Below are positions 25,886 through 34,647 of a stretch of DNA of 64,000 nucleotides, one piece after another. Position 1 is the stretch's first letter. Each line of letters begins with the position of its first letter. The notes beneath the pieces were generated by a model, which saw nothing but the letters and a program-made list of their open reading frames with translations, searched no databases and had not been told where the DNA came from. Origin of the DNA: Burkholderia sp. OK233 (GTDB lineage: Bacteria > Pseudomonadota > Gammaproteobacteria > Burkholderiales > Burkholderiaceae); the NCBI RefSeq assembly GCF_900230185.1, contig NZ_OCSR01000002.1:682001-746000 (forward strand), in the 5' to 3' direction. The position numbers and the translations under genes are program-made.

Positions 25886-26614
25886 ATGATGAATACCCGA
25901 AAGATTTTGATGATTATTGGAGGGCTCCTGCTCGTAGCAGCAGGGACCACGTACCTGATGCTCCTTCAGGCGGACCGCCGCTCAATGGCAGAAGTCACGG
26001 CCGCCATGCATGAGTCCGCACACCCTCCCGTCGCCGATTCGCGCGTCGGCGATCACGTGACGGAAGGCAGCATCGACCCTTCGAAGCCGTCCGACGCAAT
26101 CACGAAAAGCACTGCCATCGCGCAGGCACCGGTGGTTCCCGCTCCTGCTCCTGCTCCTGCTCCTGCCCCTGCCCCTGCCCCTGCTCTGGCAGTAGCACCT
26201 GCGCCCATGAAGGCCGCGCCCGCATCCAGTCCGGCCGCCGCACAAGTCACCGGGCAACCGAAACCGGAGGCACAACCGAAGCAGGCGCCGTCGACGGCAG
26301 TCGCGTCGGTGAACGTGCAGGACTCGGGTGCGCCGAAGGTGGTTCCGGCGCACCGCGCCCAGCATGAACGAGACGGTCTGGACCGTCGCGCGATAACGAC
26401 TCAAGGCGCGACACCGGAAACGGACGAACTGGTCCGGGAATCGGCGAAGCTCGATCCATCGTTGCCTCCGCCGGATATGTCAGCTGCTCGCGCCGCCGTG
26501 GACCAACGTAGCTCGAAGCCAGGCACGGGCTCGAACCCGGTCGCGGCCACGATGACGGATCAGCTCGTCAGGGATTCGGCCAAGCTCGATCCTTCGCTGC
26601 CGCCGCCCAAGTAA
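25886..26614 (+). CDS. Membrane-anchored Pro/Ala-rich protein with a duplicated C-terminal motif
   Basis: 242 residues. One N-terminal membrane segment (about 6-26, ILMIIGGLLLVAAGTTYLML) is followed by a long disordered tail. The middle contains an uninterrupted Pro-Ala run encoded by repeats of cctgct at about 26140-26190. The C-terminus carries two copies of LVRxSAKLDPSLPPP, about 50 residues apart. The layout is like a periplasm-spanning stalk anchored in the inner membrane, but TonB features are absent and no family is recognised. Two consecutive ATGs could start it, neither with a strong ribosome binding site. Confidence 0.65.
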   Translation: MMNTRKILMIIGGLLLVAAGTTYLMLLQADRRSMAEVTAAMHESAHPPVADSRVGDHVTEGSIDPSKPSDAITKSTAIAQAPVVPAPAPAPAPAPAPAPALAVAPAPMKAAPASSPAAAQVTGQPKPEAQPKQAPSTAVASVNVQDSGAPKVVPAHRAQHERDGLDRRAITTQGATPETDELVRESAKLDPSLPPPDMSAARAAVDQRSSKPGTGSNPVAATMTDQLVRDSAKLDPSLPPPK

Positions 26615-26785
26615 CCGACTCCTCCGGCAGCACACGCGGCTGCACGAACGCTCCCGGCACTTGAGCACTGTGGAATGACCGCTATCAGGAAAGTTGGCCG
26701 CCCCTCAGGGTCGCGTGCTGCCGATTGCATGAGGCAGTGACCGGCCAGGAACAGTCAACCAGAAACGCGAAGTGAATTGGCGACA

Positions 26786-27364
26786 ATGTTGATTCGCAGT
26801 ACTCTTGCGAATTGTCTCTATATCGCCCTGATCCCTGTTATGTCGCCGTCCATCGACGAACTCCTCGAGCTTGACGCGCTGACCTTACGCGAACACACCG
26901 AGCAGGCTGGTGATGCCTTCGATGTTGACGAGCACCGATTACAGTTGCGAAAGTCCCTGGAGGTCAGCAAGGTGTGCTCAGTGCGACGGGAAGGCAAACT
27001 CGTTGCCTATGCAATGCTTCGACCACATTCAGGAGCTTGCTGGTTCGTTGGCGCATTTGGTATGCATCCTTTGTATCGAACGTATGCCGTTATAACCGAG
27101 CTGCTCGCAAAGATGGCGACGCTCGCGAGCGAACAAGGGATTGGTGAGCTAAGAAGTCATGTCTACAAGACCAACCGATTGTCTGTCGCGTTCCATCGCA
27201 AGCTAGGATTTCAAGTGACGCGTGAGAACGACAAAGCCTTCGAGTTCTTCATTGCCATACGTGAACTGACCACGAAGCCAGCGGTTCAACGCGCCACTGC
27301 CAGAGCGGCATGCCGCCCCGAGTCCGGCGCACCGGACGCACCGGCAATCCTGCGAAAAGTGTGA
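26786..27364 (+). CDS. GNAT-family N-acetyltransferase
   Basis: 192 residues from the ATG at 26786. The acetyl-CoA-binding core is visible: WFVGAFGMHPLYRTYAVITELLAKM and a C-terminal beta5 region VYKTNRLSVAFHRKLGFQVTREND. The loop is YRTYAV rather than the classical QxxGxG/A. The final ~35 residues are a variable tail. The start is uncertain; ATG 26840 would remove a hydrophobic lead-in that is atypical of GNATs. Substrate unknown. Confidence 0.7.
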   Translation: MLIRSTLANCLYIALIPVMSPSIDELLELDALTLREHTEQAGDAFDVDEHRLQLRKSLEVSKVCSVRREGKLVAYAMLRPHSGACWFVGAFGMHPLYRTYAVITELLAKMATLASEQGIGELRSHVYKTNRLSVAFHRKLGFQVTRENDKAFEFFIAIRELTTKPAVQRATARAACRPESGAPDAPAILRKV

Positions 27365-27520
27365 CGCCGGTACATTGATTTTTTCATCGAGTCACGGCGG
27401 GAACATTACGAGTTGATCGGGACTGTTTACGGATTGACCGCGATGCACTCCTTCATTTTTTGAGCCCCTTGATAATGAAGCGGTATCCGATCCCGTTTCA
27501 CAACTGAAAGCGCGCCAAAC

Positions 27521-28504
27521 TCAGTGTGACGAAACGTACGTCGCATCGTCGAACGCTGCCGGAATGGCGAAGCTCTCGCGCATACGCTTCGTCTCCGCCG
27601 CTGGCGTCAAGCCAAAAAGCCGCTTGAACTCTCTGCTGAACTGGGACGCGCTCGTGTAACCCACTGCGTGGCTCGCGGCCTCCGCAGTCAAATCCTCCCG
27701 GACCATCAACAGGCGAGCCTGATGCAAACGCGTTGACTTCACATACTGCATCGGCGAAACGTGTGTGATTGCCTTGAAGTGGCTGTGGAAGCTCGGAAGG
27801 CTCATTCCCGCTTCCTCTGCCAACTGCATCACGTCCAGCGACTGCGCATAGCCGGCATGGATGAGCCGTAGCGATCTACCTATCCGGCCGAACTGCCCTT
27901 TCATCGCCAAAGCCTCGCGCATCGAGCCTCCCTGCTTTCCGGTGAGCACACGGAAATAAATTTCACGCAGCAGGCCCGGGCCCAATACAGCAGCTTCAAG
28001 CGGCCGATGTATCGCCTCAAGGAAGCGCAAAACGGACGCCTGTATCGCGTCATCCATCGGCGTCGACATCATGCTCTGAGGTGCCTGCACGTGTTCCGCT
28101 GCGCCTTCACGATCGATCTGTACGGCCAGTTCAGCGGCCAATGTGAAATCGAGGTGAAGGTACAGCGCGAGCAGCGGGCGCTCCGGGGTTGCCTCGGTTT
28201 CCATGCTGAACGGAACGGGTACGGACACGGCCAGGTAGTGATGCTCGTCGTACAGATAGAACTGGTCGCCGAAATAACCTCGCTTGCGGCCCTGACAAAC
28301 GATCACGATGCCGGGGTCGTAGAGAACCGGCGTGCGTGACAGGGGCCGGTTTGAACGCAAGATCCGGACGCTCGGCAGCGCCGTGAGGTTGTAGCCCTCC
28401 TCCGGCGCCAACGCGCGGAGCAACGCAATCATGCGTTTCTGGGTTCCAGAGGAATGGTCCGGATTGCGGGCGGAAGTCCGCTTCGTACTCATAGCTTTAG
28501 GCAA
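27521..28504 (-). CDS. AraC-family transcriptional regulator (AraC_N type)
   Basis: 327 residues. An N-terminal cupin-like domain of the AraC_N family (LPSVRILRSNRPLSRTPVLYDPGIVIVCQGRK, YLAVSVPVPF) is followed by two helix-turn-helix units at about 225-315 (LDVMQLAEEAGMSLPSFHSHFKAIT; AASHAVGYTSASQFSREFKRLFG). The same architecture is found in the E. coli aldehyde-responsive regulator YqhC. The gene is divergent from a short-chain dehydrogenase with an 82-bp gap, a common arrangement for local control. Confidence 0.9.
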   Translation of the reverse strand: MPKAMSTKRTSARNPDHSSGTQKRMIALLRALAPEEGYNLTALPSVRILRSNRPLSRTPVLYDPGIVIVCQGRKRGYFGDQFYLYDEHHYLAVSVPVPFSMETEATPERPLLALYLHLDFTLAAELAVQIDREGAAEHVQAPQSMMSTPMDDAIQASVLRFLEAIHRPLEAAVLGPGLLREIYFRVLTGKQGGSMREALAMKGQFGRIGRSLRLIHAGYAQSLDVMQLAEEAGMSLPSFHSHFKAITHVSPMQYVKSTRLHQARLLMVREDLTAEAASHAVGYTSASQFSREFKRLFGLTPAAETKRMRESFAIPAAFDDATYVSSH

Positions 28505-28586
28505 GAAAAATAGCGGAATATGGCTTAGCCAGCCTCGTCCTTCAGACTAGTATGCATTCTCCAGACACCATTCGGGAGAAGCTTCA

Positions 28587-29420
28587 GTGGCATCCAGCAA
28601 AATTCTGCTCATCACTGGCGTCAGCAGCGGCTTCGGCCGTGCGCTCGCAGGAGAGGCGTTAGCGGCGGGACACAAAGTCGTCGGGACTGTGAGAAGTGCG
28701 CAGGCAAAGCGTGATTTCGAGTCTCTATCCGCGAAAGCTGCTTTTGGACGTGTACTTGACGTAACCGACTTCGATGCCATCGACGGCATCGTGGCGGAAA
28801 TTGAGGCGACCGTCGGACCCGTGGACGTTCTCGTCAACAATGCCGGCTACGGACACGAAGGCATCATGGAAGAATCGCCTTTGTCCGAGATGCGCAGACA
28901 GTTCGATGTGAATGTGTTTGGCGCTGTCGCCATGATGAAAGCCGTCCTGCCCTTCATGCGTGAGCGCAGACGTGGCCACATTCTGAATATCACGTCGATG
29001 GGCGGCCATATCACCATGCCAGGAATCACTTACTACTGCGGAAGCAAATTCGCGCTGGAGGGTATCTCTGAGGCGCTTGGCAAAGAGGTCAAGCCTTTCG
29101 GCATCGCTGTAACAGCCGTCGCGCCAGGCTCGTTCCGCACCGACTGGGCGGGTCGCTCCATGACGCGAACGCCCCGTTCGATTGCGGATTACGACGCTAT
29201 CTTCGAGCCCATCCGCAAAGCGCGTGAGGAGAAGAGCGGCAAGCAATTGGGAGATCCTCAAAAGGCGGCACGCGCGATGCTCGCCACAATCGCCGCGGAC
29301 CGCCCTCCCACGCATCTTTTGCTCGGTAGCGATGCACTCGGACTCGTGCGGGACAAGTTGTCCGCGTTGGGAAATGAGATCCGCGACTGGGAGTCTGTTA
29401 CGGTCTCGACTGACGGCTGA
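28587..29420 (+). CDS. Short-chain dehydrogenase/reductase
   Basis: 277 residues starting at GTG 28587 with GGGAGA upstream. The classical SDR features are present: TGVSSGFGRALA for NAD(P) binding (~11-22), NNAGYG, catalytic Ser in ITSMGG and YYCGSKFALEG for the Tyr-x3-Lys pair. After the active site comes PGSFRTDWAGRS, as in many oxidoreductases acting on hydroxy or keto groups. The substrate is not evident. Probably under control of the divergent AraC regulator. Confidence 0.9.
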   Translation: MASSKILLITGVSSGFGRALAGEALAAGHKVVGTVRSAQAKRDFESLSAKAAFGRVLDVTDFDAIDGIVAEIEATVGPVDVLVNNAGYGHEGIMEESPLSEMRRQFDVNVFGAVAMMKAVLPFMRERRRGHILNITSMGGHITMPGITYYCGSKFALEGISEALGKEVKPFGIAVTAVAPGSFRTDWAGRSMTRTPRSIADYDAIFEPIRKAREEKSGKQLGDPQKAARAMLATIAADRPPTHLLLGSDALGLVRDKLSALGNEIRDWESVTVSTDG

Positions 29421-29477
29421 AGACCGCTGGCGCAGGGAGGGCATGAGCGCCTGCATCTGCAGGCTGGGGCGCCGCGC

Positions 29478-29936
29478 TCAGCGCTCGAGCAGATCCTGTG
29501 GCTCGATGCCCACCTCGCTGCAGTAGCGTTGATAGTCGGCAAGGCGATCGGCGGTTGTGATACGGCGTTTGGTCTCGCCATTGTGACCAAGATACTCGAC
29601 GGTGCCCATCACCACCACCATCACGACCAGTGGTTCGTCACCGACCGCCTCCCACCAGTCGACGTTGCCGGTAGACTCATGCACGTAATCGCCGGGTTCG
29701 ACAATTTCGCCGGTACAGAGGCGACGCTGCCCTTCAAGGTTGAAGGCGTGCACTTCGCCGGTATGACGGTGCAGGCCAAGCTTGATACCCGGTGCCAGAC
29801 GCATCAGTTCCACCCAGCCGCGACCATCTTTCAGGAAACGCAGCGGCCGCGACCATTTACCCGGACCTTCGGGGATCCACAACCCGTCTGCAGACAAGGG
29901 GCTGGCACGGGTGACCGTATGTCGTTCATTGATCAT
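29478..29936 (-). CDS. Cupin dioxygenase-like protein (2,4'-dihydroxyacetophenone dioxygenase family)
   Basis: 152 residues from ATG 29936, which has CGGAG about 10 bp upstream. The cupin core is visible in APGIKLGLHRHTGEVHAFNLEGQRRL (metal-binding His-x-His and Glu), followed by GDYVHESTGNVDWWEAVGDEPL. The layout matches small ChrR-type cupins and the 2,4'-dihydroxyacetophenone dioxygenases that cleave the C-C bond of an aryl ketol; the exact activity is inferred. It faces the SDR gene tail to tail. Confidence 0.72.
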   Translation of the reverse strand: MINERHTVTRASPLSADGLWIPEGPGKWSRPLRFLKDGRGWVELMRLAPGIKLGLHRHTGEVHAFNLEGQRRLCTGEIVEPGDYVHESTGNVDWWEAVGDEPLVVMVVVMGTVEYLGHNGETKRRITTADRLADYQRYCSEVGIEPQDLLER

Positions 29937-30122
29937 GCGATGGCTCCGAATAGATGGCGACATTTTTGTTCGATTAGCAACGCACCGAGGTGCGCTGAAA
30001 AGTCTATCACCCGTGACAGGCACGCATCTCAGCGAATCTCCGTAGTCCGGAGCAGCATTGACGGTCTGCGTGGTATGCATTGTCATAGACTTCTACTACC
30101 GCAGTTAACGGTGCGACCGGCT

Positions 30123-30581
30123 ATGCTTATAGACTCTCTCTGGCGCATGGCACTTCGCCTCGGATTCCCGCTCGCTCGCGCCTGGTGGCACCTTCGGCGG
30201 CCTCGCCATGAGGGTGCGCTTGTAGCAATCTACGTCGGGCAGGCGCTGTTGCTTGTGAAGTCATCGTACCGGGCCGAGTGGAATTTTCCCGGCGGCAGTG
30301 TCCATCCCGGTGAGGCGCCTGATGCCGCAGCGCAGCGCGAGATGGAGGAGGAAATTGGTCTGTCGTCATACACATTACTCCCCGCGGGCAGCGTCTATGG
30401 CACTTGGGACGGGCGCAGAGACCGGGTGCATTTCTTTGAACTCCACCTCGATTGCATACCCGAGTTGCGGCTTGATAATCGTGAGGTTATCGCCACGCAT
30501 CTGGCATCGCCAGAGGAATTGCACGGCATCGCGCTGACAGGGGCGGTCGCTGCATATCTCCGCAAAGATCTCAGCTGTTAG
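30123..30581 (+). CDS. NUDIX hydrolase
   Basis: 152 residues. A complete Nudix box GGSVHPGEAPDAAAQ followed by REMEEEIGL matches Gx5Ex7REUxEExGU, so the metal-binding glutamates are intact. The N-terminus starts with a short helix (LWRMALRLGFPLARAWW) that may touch the membrane. It probably hydrolyses a nucleoside-diphosphate-linked compound. The frame stays open far upstream on the strand opposite the cupin gene, but that part is an antisense shadow. Confidence 0.85.
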   Translation: MLIDSLWRMALRLGFPLARAWWHLRRPRHEGALVAIYVGQALLLVKSSYRAEWNFPGGSVHPGEAPDAAAQREMEEEIGLSSYTLLPAGSVYGTWDGRRDRVHFFELHLDCIPELRLDNREVIATHLASPEELHGIALTGAVAAYLRKDLSC

Positions 30582-30658
30582 TTGGCACGTTTCCTTTCGG
30601 GACATCTCGGCTCGAAAACTTTGTGCACACCGTGCTTGACCAATACACACGTACGCTC

Positions 30659-31231
30659 ATGTCCTTGCCAACCCCGACGCTGCATACCCCTCGCCTGCTA
30701 TTGCGCCCTTTCACGGAAGCCGATACGGACTCGATCTACGCACTGCAGAGCAACCCGCGCGTGTTGCGCTACTGGGACGCGCCGCCCTGGAGGGAGCGCA
30801 CGCAAGCAGAGCGCTTTATCGCGGTTTGCGGGCAGATTGAGCAGGAAGGCACCGGCGCGCGGCTGGCCATCGAGCGTGCCGTCGACGGTGTGTTCATCGG
30901 CTGGTGCAGTTTGATGAAATGGGATCCAGACTATCGCAGTGCGAAGATGGGCTACTGCTTCGATGACGCGGCTTGGGGTCAAGGCTTCGCCACCGAAGCC
31001 GCAGGCGCTTTGTTGCAATGGGCCTTCGACACGCTGGACCTGAACCGTGTTCAGGCCGAAGCCGACACGCGCAACACGGCATCGAGCCACGTGCTGGAGA
31101 AGCTCCGGTTTGTCCGCGAAGGCACGCTGCGAGAAGATTGCATTGTGGATGGCGAGGTATCGGATTCGTGGGTGTATGGGCTTCTCAGGCGGGAATGGAA
31201 GCCGTTGCAGTCAGGATCGGCGACAGGCTGA
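30659..31231 (+). CDS. GNAT acetyltransferase (RimJ/RimL type)
   Basis: 190 residues from ATG 30659; an in-frame GTG at 30623 would add 12. Typical RimJ/L layout: LHTPRLLLRPFTEADTDSIYAL at the start, GYCFDDAAWGQGFATEAAGALLQWAF with the acetyl-CoA loop, NTASSHVLEKLRFVREGTLRED near the end. Such enzymes acetylate N-terminal amines of proteins or small molecules. Located 77 bp after the NUDIX gene on the same strand. Confidence 0.87.
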   Translation: MSLPTPTLHTPRLLLRPFTEADTDSIYALQSNPRVLRYWDAPPWRERTQAERFIAVCGQIEQEGTGARLAIERAVDGVFIGWCSLMKWDPDYRSAKMGYCFDDAAWGQGFATEAAGALLQWAFDTLDLNRVQAEADTRNTASSHVLEKLRFVREGTLREDCIVDGEVSDSWVYGLLRREWKPLQSGSATG

Positions 31232-31299
31232 AACGGGCTCCCCTGACCCCAGCCGCACGCGTCACCGCCGACGCGATAGCGAACGCGGTCGGTGCCTTC

Positions 31300-31476
31300 C
31301 TATCCGGGTGGGCAGGTCATCGGCTTAACGTGCAAGCTTTGGCAAGGATAGGATTCAGGTAGCTGCGGGTTCTGCGCGGCACTCAAATTTGAGCCGTCGC
31401 TACTCACGGTGCAGCCCGCAAGCATCACGACCAGACCCGATACCGCGGCGACGTTAAGCCACACAGTAAATTGCAT
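31300..31476 (-). CDS. Very small predicted lipoprotein
   Basis: 58 residues. A hydrophobic signal segment (about 5-20) ends in the lipobox VMLAGC, followed by ~37 polar residues with two further cysteines. It ends 68 bp after the convergent GNAT gene. There is no strong ribosome binding site. The clear lipobox is the only evidence. Confidence 0.45.
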   Translation of the reverse strand: MQFTVWLNVAAVSGLVVMLAGCTVSSDGSNLSAAQNPQLPESYPCQSLHVKPMTCPPG

Positions 31477-31596
31477 ATGTAGTCGACACAAAGGGAATGG
31501 GTTGCGGTACGGGAAACCCGTCTCAAACGCGGTTAGGCGTTGAGTTGCAACGCCAATCGACGCAATCTTGACGCGCAGATCACGCGCTGTCGGTCG

Positions 31597-32265
31597 TCAA
31601 GGACTGGTCACCGAAAGGTATGCCGCAGCCGCTTCGATCTGTGCGTCGTTCAGCGTGGCCGCGACGGCTGTCATCGTTCCCGGCGCCGGCGTTTTTCCCT
31701 TCGCGCGCGCCTGAAATTCGTGTAGCCGGGCAACGACAAACGCCGCCGGTTCGCCTGCAATGCCCGGAAAGCGCGCGCCGTTGCCTTTGCCGCCGGCCGC
31801 GTGGCAACTGAAACAGGCGGGAACGCCGGATCCTGCACCCATCTCGGCGAGCTGCTTTCCGGCCAACACCTGGCTTTGTTGCGGCGGCGCACCTTCGGCA
31901 AGCGGCGGGTCCTGCTTCGAGAAAAATGTTGCGAGCTCGCGTATCTCGCTATCGGAAAGATTGTGTGCAACCGTCTGCATGACAGCGCTTGCGCGCGTAC
32001 CCGCCTTGAACATTGACAATGCGTGCACGAGATAATCCGGATCTTTGCCAGCAAGCCGCGGCCCACCAGTTACGGTGCCGGCGCCCAATGCGCCATGGCA
32101 CGCGACACAGGTTGCGATGGACGGAGCCGCCTCCGTCCCACCGGCAGTGTCCTGAGCATTCACTGCGGTTTGTGCTTGACAGGTACTTGCGAAACCGACG
32201 AGCGCCGCAACTGAAAGCGGACGCAAGCCGGCGCGCAACATGTTGACAGAACGTGGACCGATCAT
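31597..32265 (-). CDS. Diheme cytochrome c (c4-like), exported
   Basis: 222 residues with a signal peptide (cleavage near AQA at 30-32). Two heme-binding sites are present: CVACH at 53-57 and CFSCH at 151-155, each followed by a typical GPRLAGK/FPGIAGE segment and a distal Met (VMQTV; GTMTAV). This is the two-domain c4-type layout: a periplasmic electron carrier. GGGA about 11 bp before ATG 32265 supports the start; ATG 32241 is possible. It follows the secreted alpha/beta hydrolase on the same strand after a 145-bp gap. Confidence 0.9.
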   Translation of the reverse strand: MIGPRSVNMLRAGLRPLSVAALVGFASTCQAQTAVNAQDTAGGTEAAPSIATCVACHGALGAGTVTGGPRLAGKDPDYLVHALSMFKAGTRASAVMQTVAHNLSDSEIRELATFFSKQDPPLAEGAPPQQSQVLAGKQLAEMGAGSGVPACFSCHAAGGKGNGARFPGIAGEPAAFVVARLHEFQARAKGKTPAPGTMTAVAATLNDAQIEAAAAYLSVTSP

Positions 32266-32410
32266 CGTGATTTTCCCGCTATCCCTTGAACAAGCGTCCC
32301 GTGAACGACGCGATGGGACGATTCTGCCGGGATGATTCTGACCGGCGAGCGTCAAGCGGATTACGGATCTGTTATCCAGGGCGATGACTGGCCCGTCTGC
32401 AAACGCCGCC

Positions 32411-33193
32411 CTACTTCTGCTCGCCGGTCGCTTCGAGGATCAGATTTGCCACTTCAGTCGGATGCGAAAGCAGCGACACGTGGCTCGACTTAAGCTCGAT
32501 CGTATGCGCGTGCATCCGGTTCGCCATGAAGCGCTCCAGATCGGGGTTGATGGTCCGATCGTCAGTCGACACCGCATACCAGGTCGGCTTGTCGTGCCAC
32601 GCGGCGACGGTCGTCTTCGCCATCGTGATCGCCTTGCCAATCGGCTGCTGAACCGCGTAGTACGTTTCTGCTTCAGCCGTCGGCAGATCGCCGGCGAAGT
32701 CTTTCACAAATGCCTGCTCGGAGAGCTTGCCGTAGCCTTCGGCCGACCACTGAAGCCCCGCCGATGCGGGCGCGGCCGGAAATTTCTTCGTCAGTGCCGG
32801 ATAGTCCTCGCCGGCATCCGGCGCACGCGCGGCAATGTACACGAGACCGGCCACCTTCGGATCATCGCCAGCCTGGCTAATCACCATCCCGCCGTACGAG
32901 TGCGCCACTAGCAGCGTCGGGCCATTCTGTTGCGCAAGTGCACGCTTGACCGCATCCACGTCCGCGTCGAGTGAGGTCGTCGGATTCTGCACCGACGTCA
33001 CGTGCAGGCCCTTCGCCTGCAGCAGCGGAATCACTTCCTGCCAGCTCGAACCATCGGCAAACAGCCCGTGAACCAGCACGACGTTCTTGATCGGTGCGGA
33101 CGGGGCGGCGGCGCTGTCCTGCGCGAATGACGTCGTTGCGCTCAGCAGCGTGGCGCAGGCGAAACCGGCGAGGACAAACGAATTCAACTTCAT
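32411..33193 (-). CDS. Secreted alpha/beta hydrolase
   Basis: 260 residues with a signal peptide (cleavage after TSFA or AQD region, ~24). Alpha/beta-hydrolase features: VVLVHGLFADGSSWQEV for the oxyanion region, nucleophile elbow AHSYGGMV, acid Asp in STDDRTINP and base His in SSHVSLLSHP. It resembles the EstC/hydroxynitrile-lyase-like small esterases. Substrate unknown; the signal peptide puts it in the periplasm or outside. Confidence 0.88.
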   Translation of the reverse strand: MKLNSFVLAGFACATLLSATTSFAQDSAAAPSAPIKNVVLVHGLFADGSSWQEVIPLLQAKGLHVTSVQNPTTSLDADVDAVKRALAQQNGPTLLVAHSYGGMVISQAGDDPKVAGLVYIAARAPDAGEDYPALTKKFPAAPASAGLQWSAEGYGKLSEQAFVKDFAGDLPTAEAETYYAVQQPIGKAITMAKTTVAAWHDKPTWYAVSTDDRTINPDLERFMANRMHAHTIELKSSHVSLLSHPTEVANLILEATGEQK

Positions 33194-33622
33194 GAGACTT
33201 CTCCGAGATATGTGAAGGATGAGATTCGCGAATTTCCCTCAGCCGCTGTGGCGAGTCGATAGACGAACCATACCCAGCCAATCATCCGGTCGATGCTTCC
33301 GACTACAAGCGGGTGCTGGATTCTGGTGTACGAAGGTGCAAACACAGTGTCGGAGCAAACATTCCATTCGCTGCAAAGTCTTTTTTATGAGTCGACGTTT
33401 GCAAACAGTCATTGCATCTGGAACAGCACGAACGGCTGAAACGGCGGCCGTCCAATCGCGGTGTAGTATCCCAGCATGCCTACGTTATTGCGCGGCCTCG
33501 ACGGCGTGCAGATTTAATGCATCCATGACGAGGACGGCAAGCTGGTCGAAAAGTCTGAAAATTGGTCCAACGGTACCTAGGGTGGCGTCGACCGTAACAG
33601 CGGCATTGAGCGGAAATACATC
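33194..33622. other. Intergenic stretch, nothing recognised
   Basis: About 430 bp between divergent genes. It must hold the promoters of the hydrolase and the small membrane protein. No open frame with a ribosome binding site, repeat or palindrome stands out. Confidence 0.4.
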
Positions 33623-34024
33623 ATGTCAACCGAGTGGAAGCGCCGCATCGGGCTGTTCATCCAGCGTTTCTGGCAGCCGACCAGCGCGTGCATGACCTGC
33701 ATGCCGGGGAGCTGGGGCAATATCATGAGCCTTCCCCACTGGACGATTGCATTCCATACAGGTCTGCTCACCGGACTCCTTGCCGTATTTTTGACCTTCA
33801 CGCCTGCGGCGAAACTCTACTCGCATCGATACGGCAATGCGCTGGTCGTCGGATTCCTGACAATGTTAGGCGACGCCTACTCGCACGCGAGTCACTACCG
33901 CATCCCCTATGTCGAGCACATCGTGACGGGTGTTATTTCAGGTCTGCTGGCACTGGCTGCGTCATATCTCTTTGAAGACCGTGCGCGACGCCTTCGGGCG
34001 GCATGGGCTCGGGTTTTCGAATGA
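33623..34024 (+). CDS. Small membrane protein of unknown function
   Basis: 133 residues with about three membrane segments (IAFHTGLLTGLLAVFLTFT, ALVVGFLTMLGDAY, IVTGVISGLLALAASYLF) and a basic C-terminus facing the cytoplasm. The N-terminal part has two close cysteines (CMTC). A histidine-rich short loop (HASHYRIPYVEH) lies between the last helices. No family recognised, and the neighbours do not suggest a role. Confidence 0.6.
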   Translation: MSTEWKRRIGLFIQRFWQPTSACMTCMPGSWGNIMSLPHWTIAFHTGLLTGLLAVFLTFTPAAKLYSHRYGNALVVGFLTMLGDAYSHASHYRIPYVEHIVTGVISGLLALAASYLFEDRARRLRAAWARVFE

Positions 34025-34089
34025 CTTATCCGTTGACTTTCTGAACCCTCCTGGTCGAACCGATGAAGGCTCCCCGGTTTGGTTGCGCA

Positions 34090-34632
34090 TTATTGGAGGG
34101 GAGACGCGTGCGAAGGGTGCGAGAAACTGGACTCCGGGTGGGTCGCCAGAAAAACAGGCAGGTCGGTAGCGGGCGGCCTGGCGGGAACGTCGAAGAACAT
34201 TTCGCACACCCACCCGCGATGATACGAAGCGTGATTCACGAGATGCATGAACATCGCGCCGCGCGACATCGCAGAACGTTCGCCGGATATGAAGGCGAAC
34301 GACAACGCTTCAGCCAGCGACGCGTCGGTCTGTTCATCCGCCCAGCGTTCGAACCACGCGTTCATGTCCTGTTGCGCGCCACGCAGGTCGCGCAGATCGG
34401 CATGCACGACCACGTTGCGTGTCGTGAAGCCGTGCTCCTTGCGTTCGAGGTGCGCCTTCCAGATCAGATCGACCACGTAAATGTGATTCAGCGTGCCGAT
34501 CATCGACTTGAACAAGGTCTGCCGCGTTTTGACGGCTTCATCGGGCGGCAATGCTTCGATGCAATCGAATAGCACGTTGTCGGCCCAGGTTTTATAGCGG
34601 GAAAGAATGCGGGTGGTTTGCGTATTGAGCAT
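34090..34632 (-). CDS. DinB family protein
   Basis: 180 residues with the four-helix DinB layout. The three metal-binding histidines are recognisable at LNHIYVVD, and in the MHLVNHASYHRGWV segment near the end. DinB proteins are metal-binding bundles related to bacillithiol or mycothiol transferases; in proteobacteria the role is mostly unknown. AGGAA about 11 bp before the ATG. The start is 15 bp after the stop of the gntR gene, so the two form an operon. Confidence 0.86.
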   Translation of the reverse strand: MLNTQTTRILSRYKTWADNVLFDCIEALPPDEAVKTRQTLFKSMIGTLNHIYVVDLIWKAHLERKEHGFTTRNVVVHADLRDLRGAQQDMNAWFERWADEQTDASLAEALSFAFISGERSAMSRGAMFMHLVNHASYHRGWVCEMFFDVPARPPATDLPVFLATHPESSFSHPSHASPLQ

Positions 34633-34647
34633 GACTCGTTTCCTTGA

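Noticed and set aside
26140..26190. Short tandem repeats resembling a CRISPR or satellite
   Set aside because: Only a codon-level cctgct repeat inside a coding region; no spacers.
26053..26250. Gly-Ala repeat frame on the minus strand
   Set aside because: It is the antisense reading of the Pro-Ala repeat.
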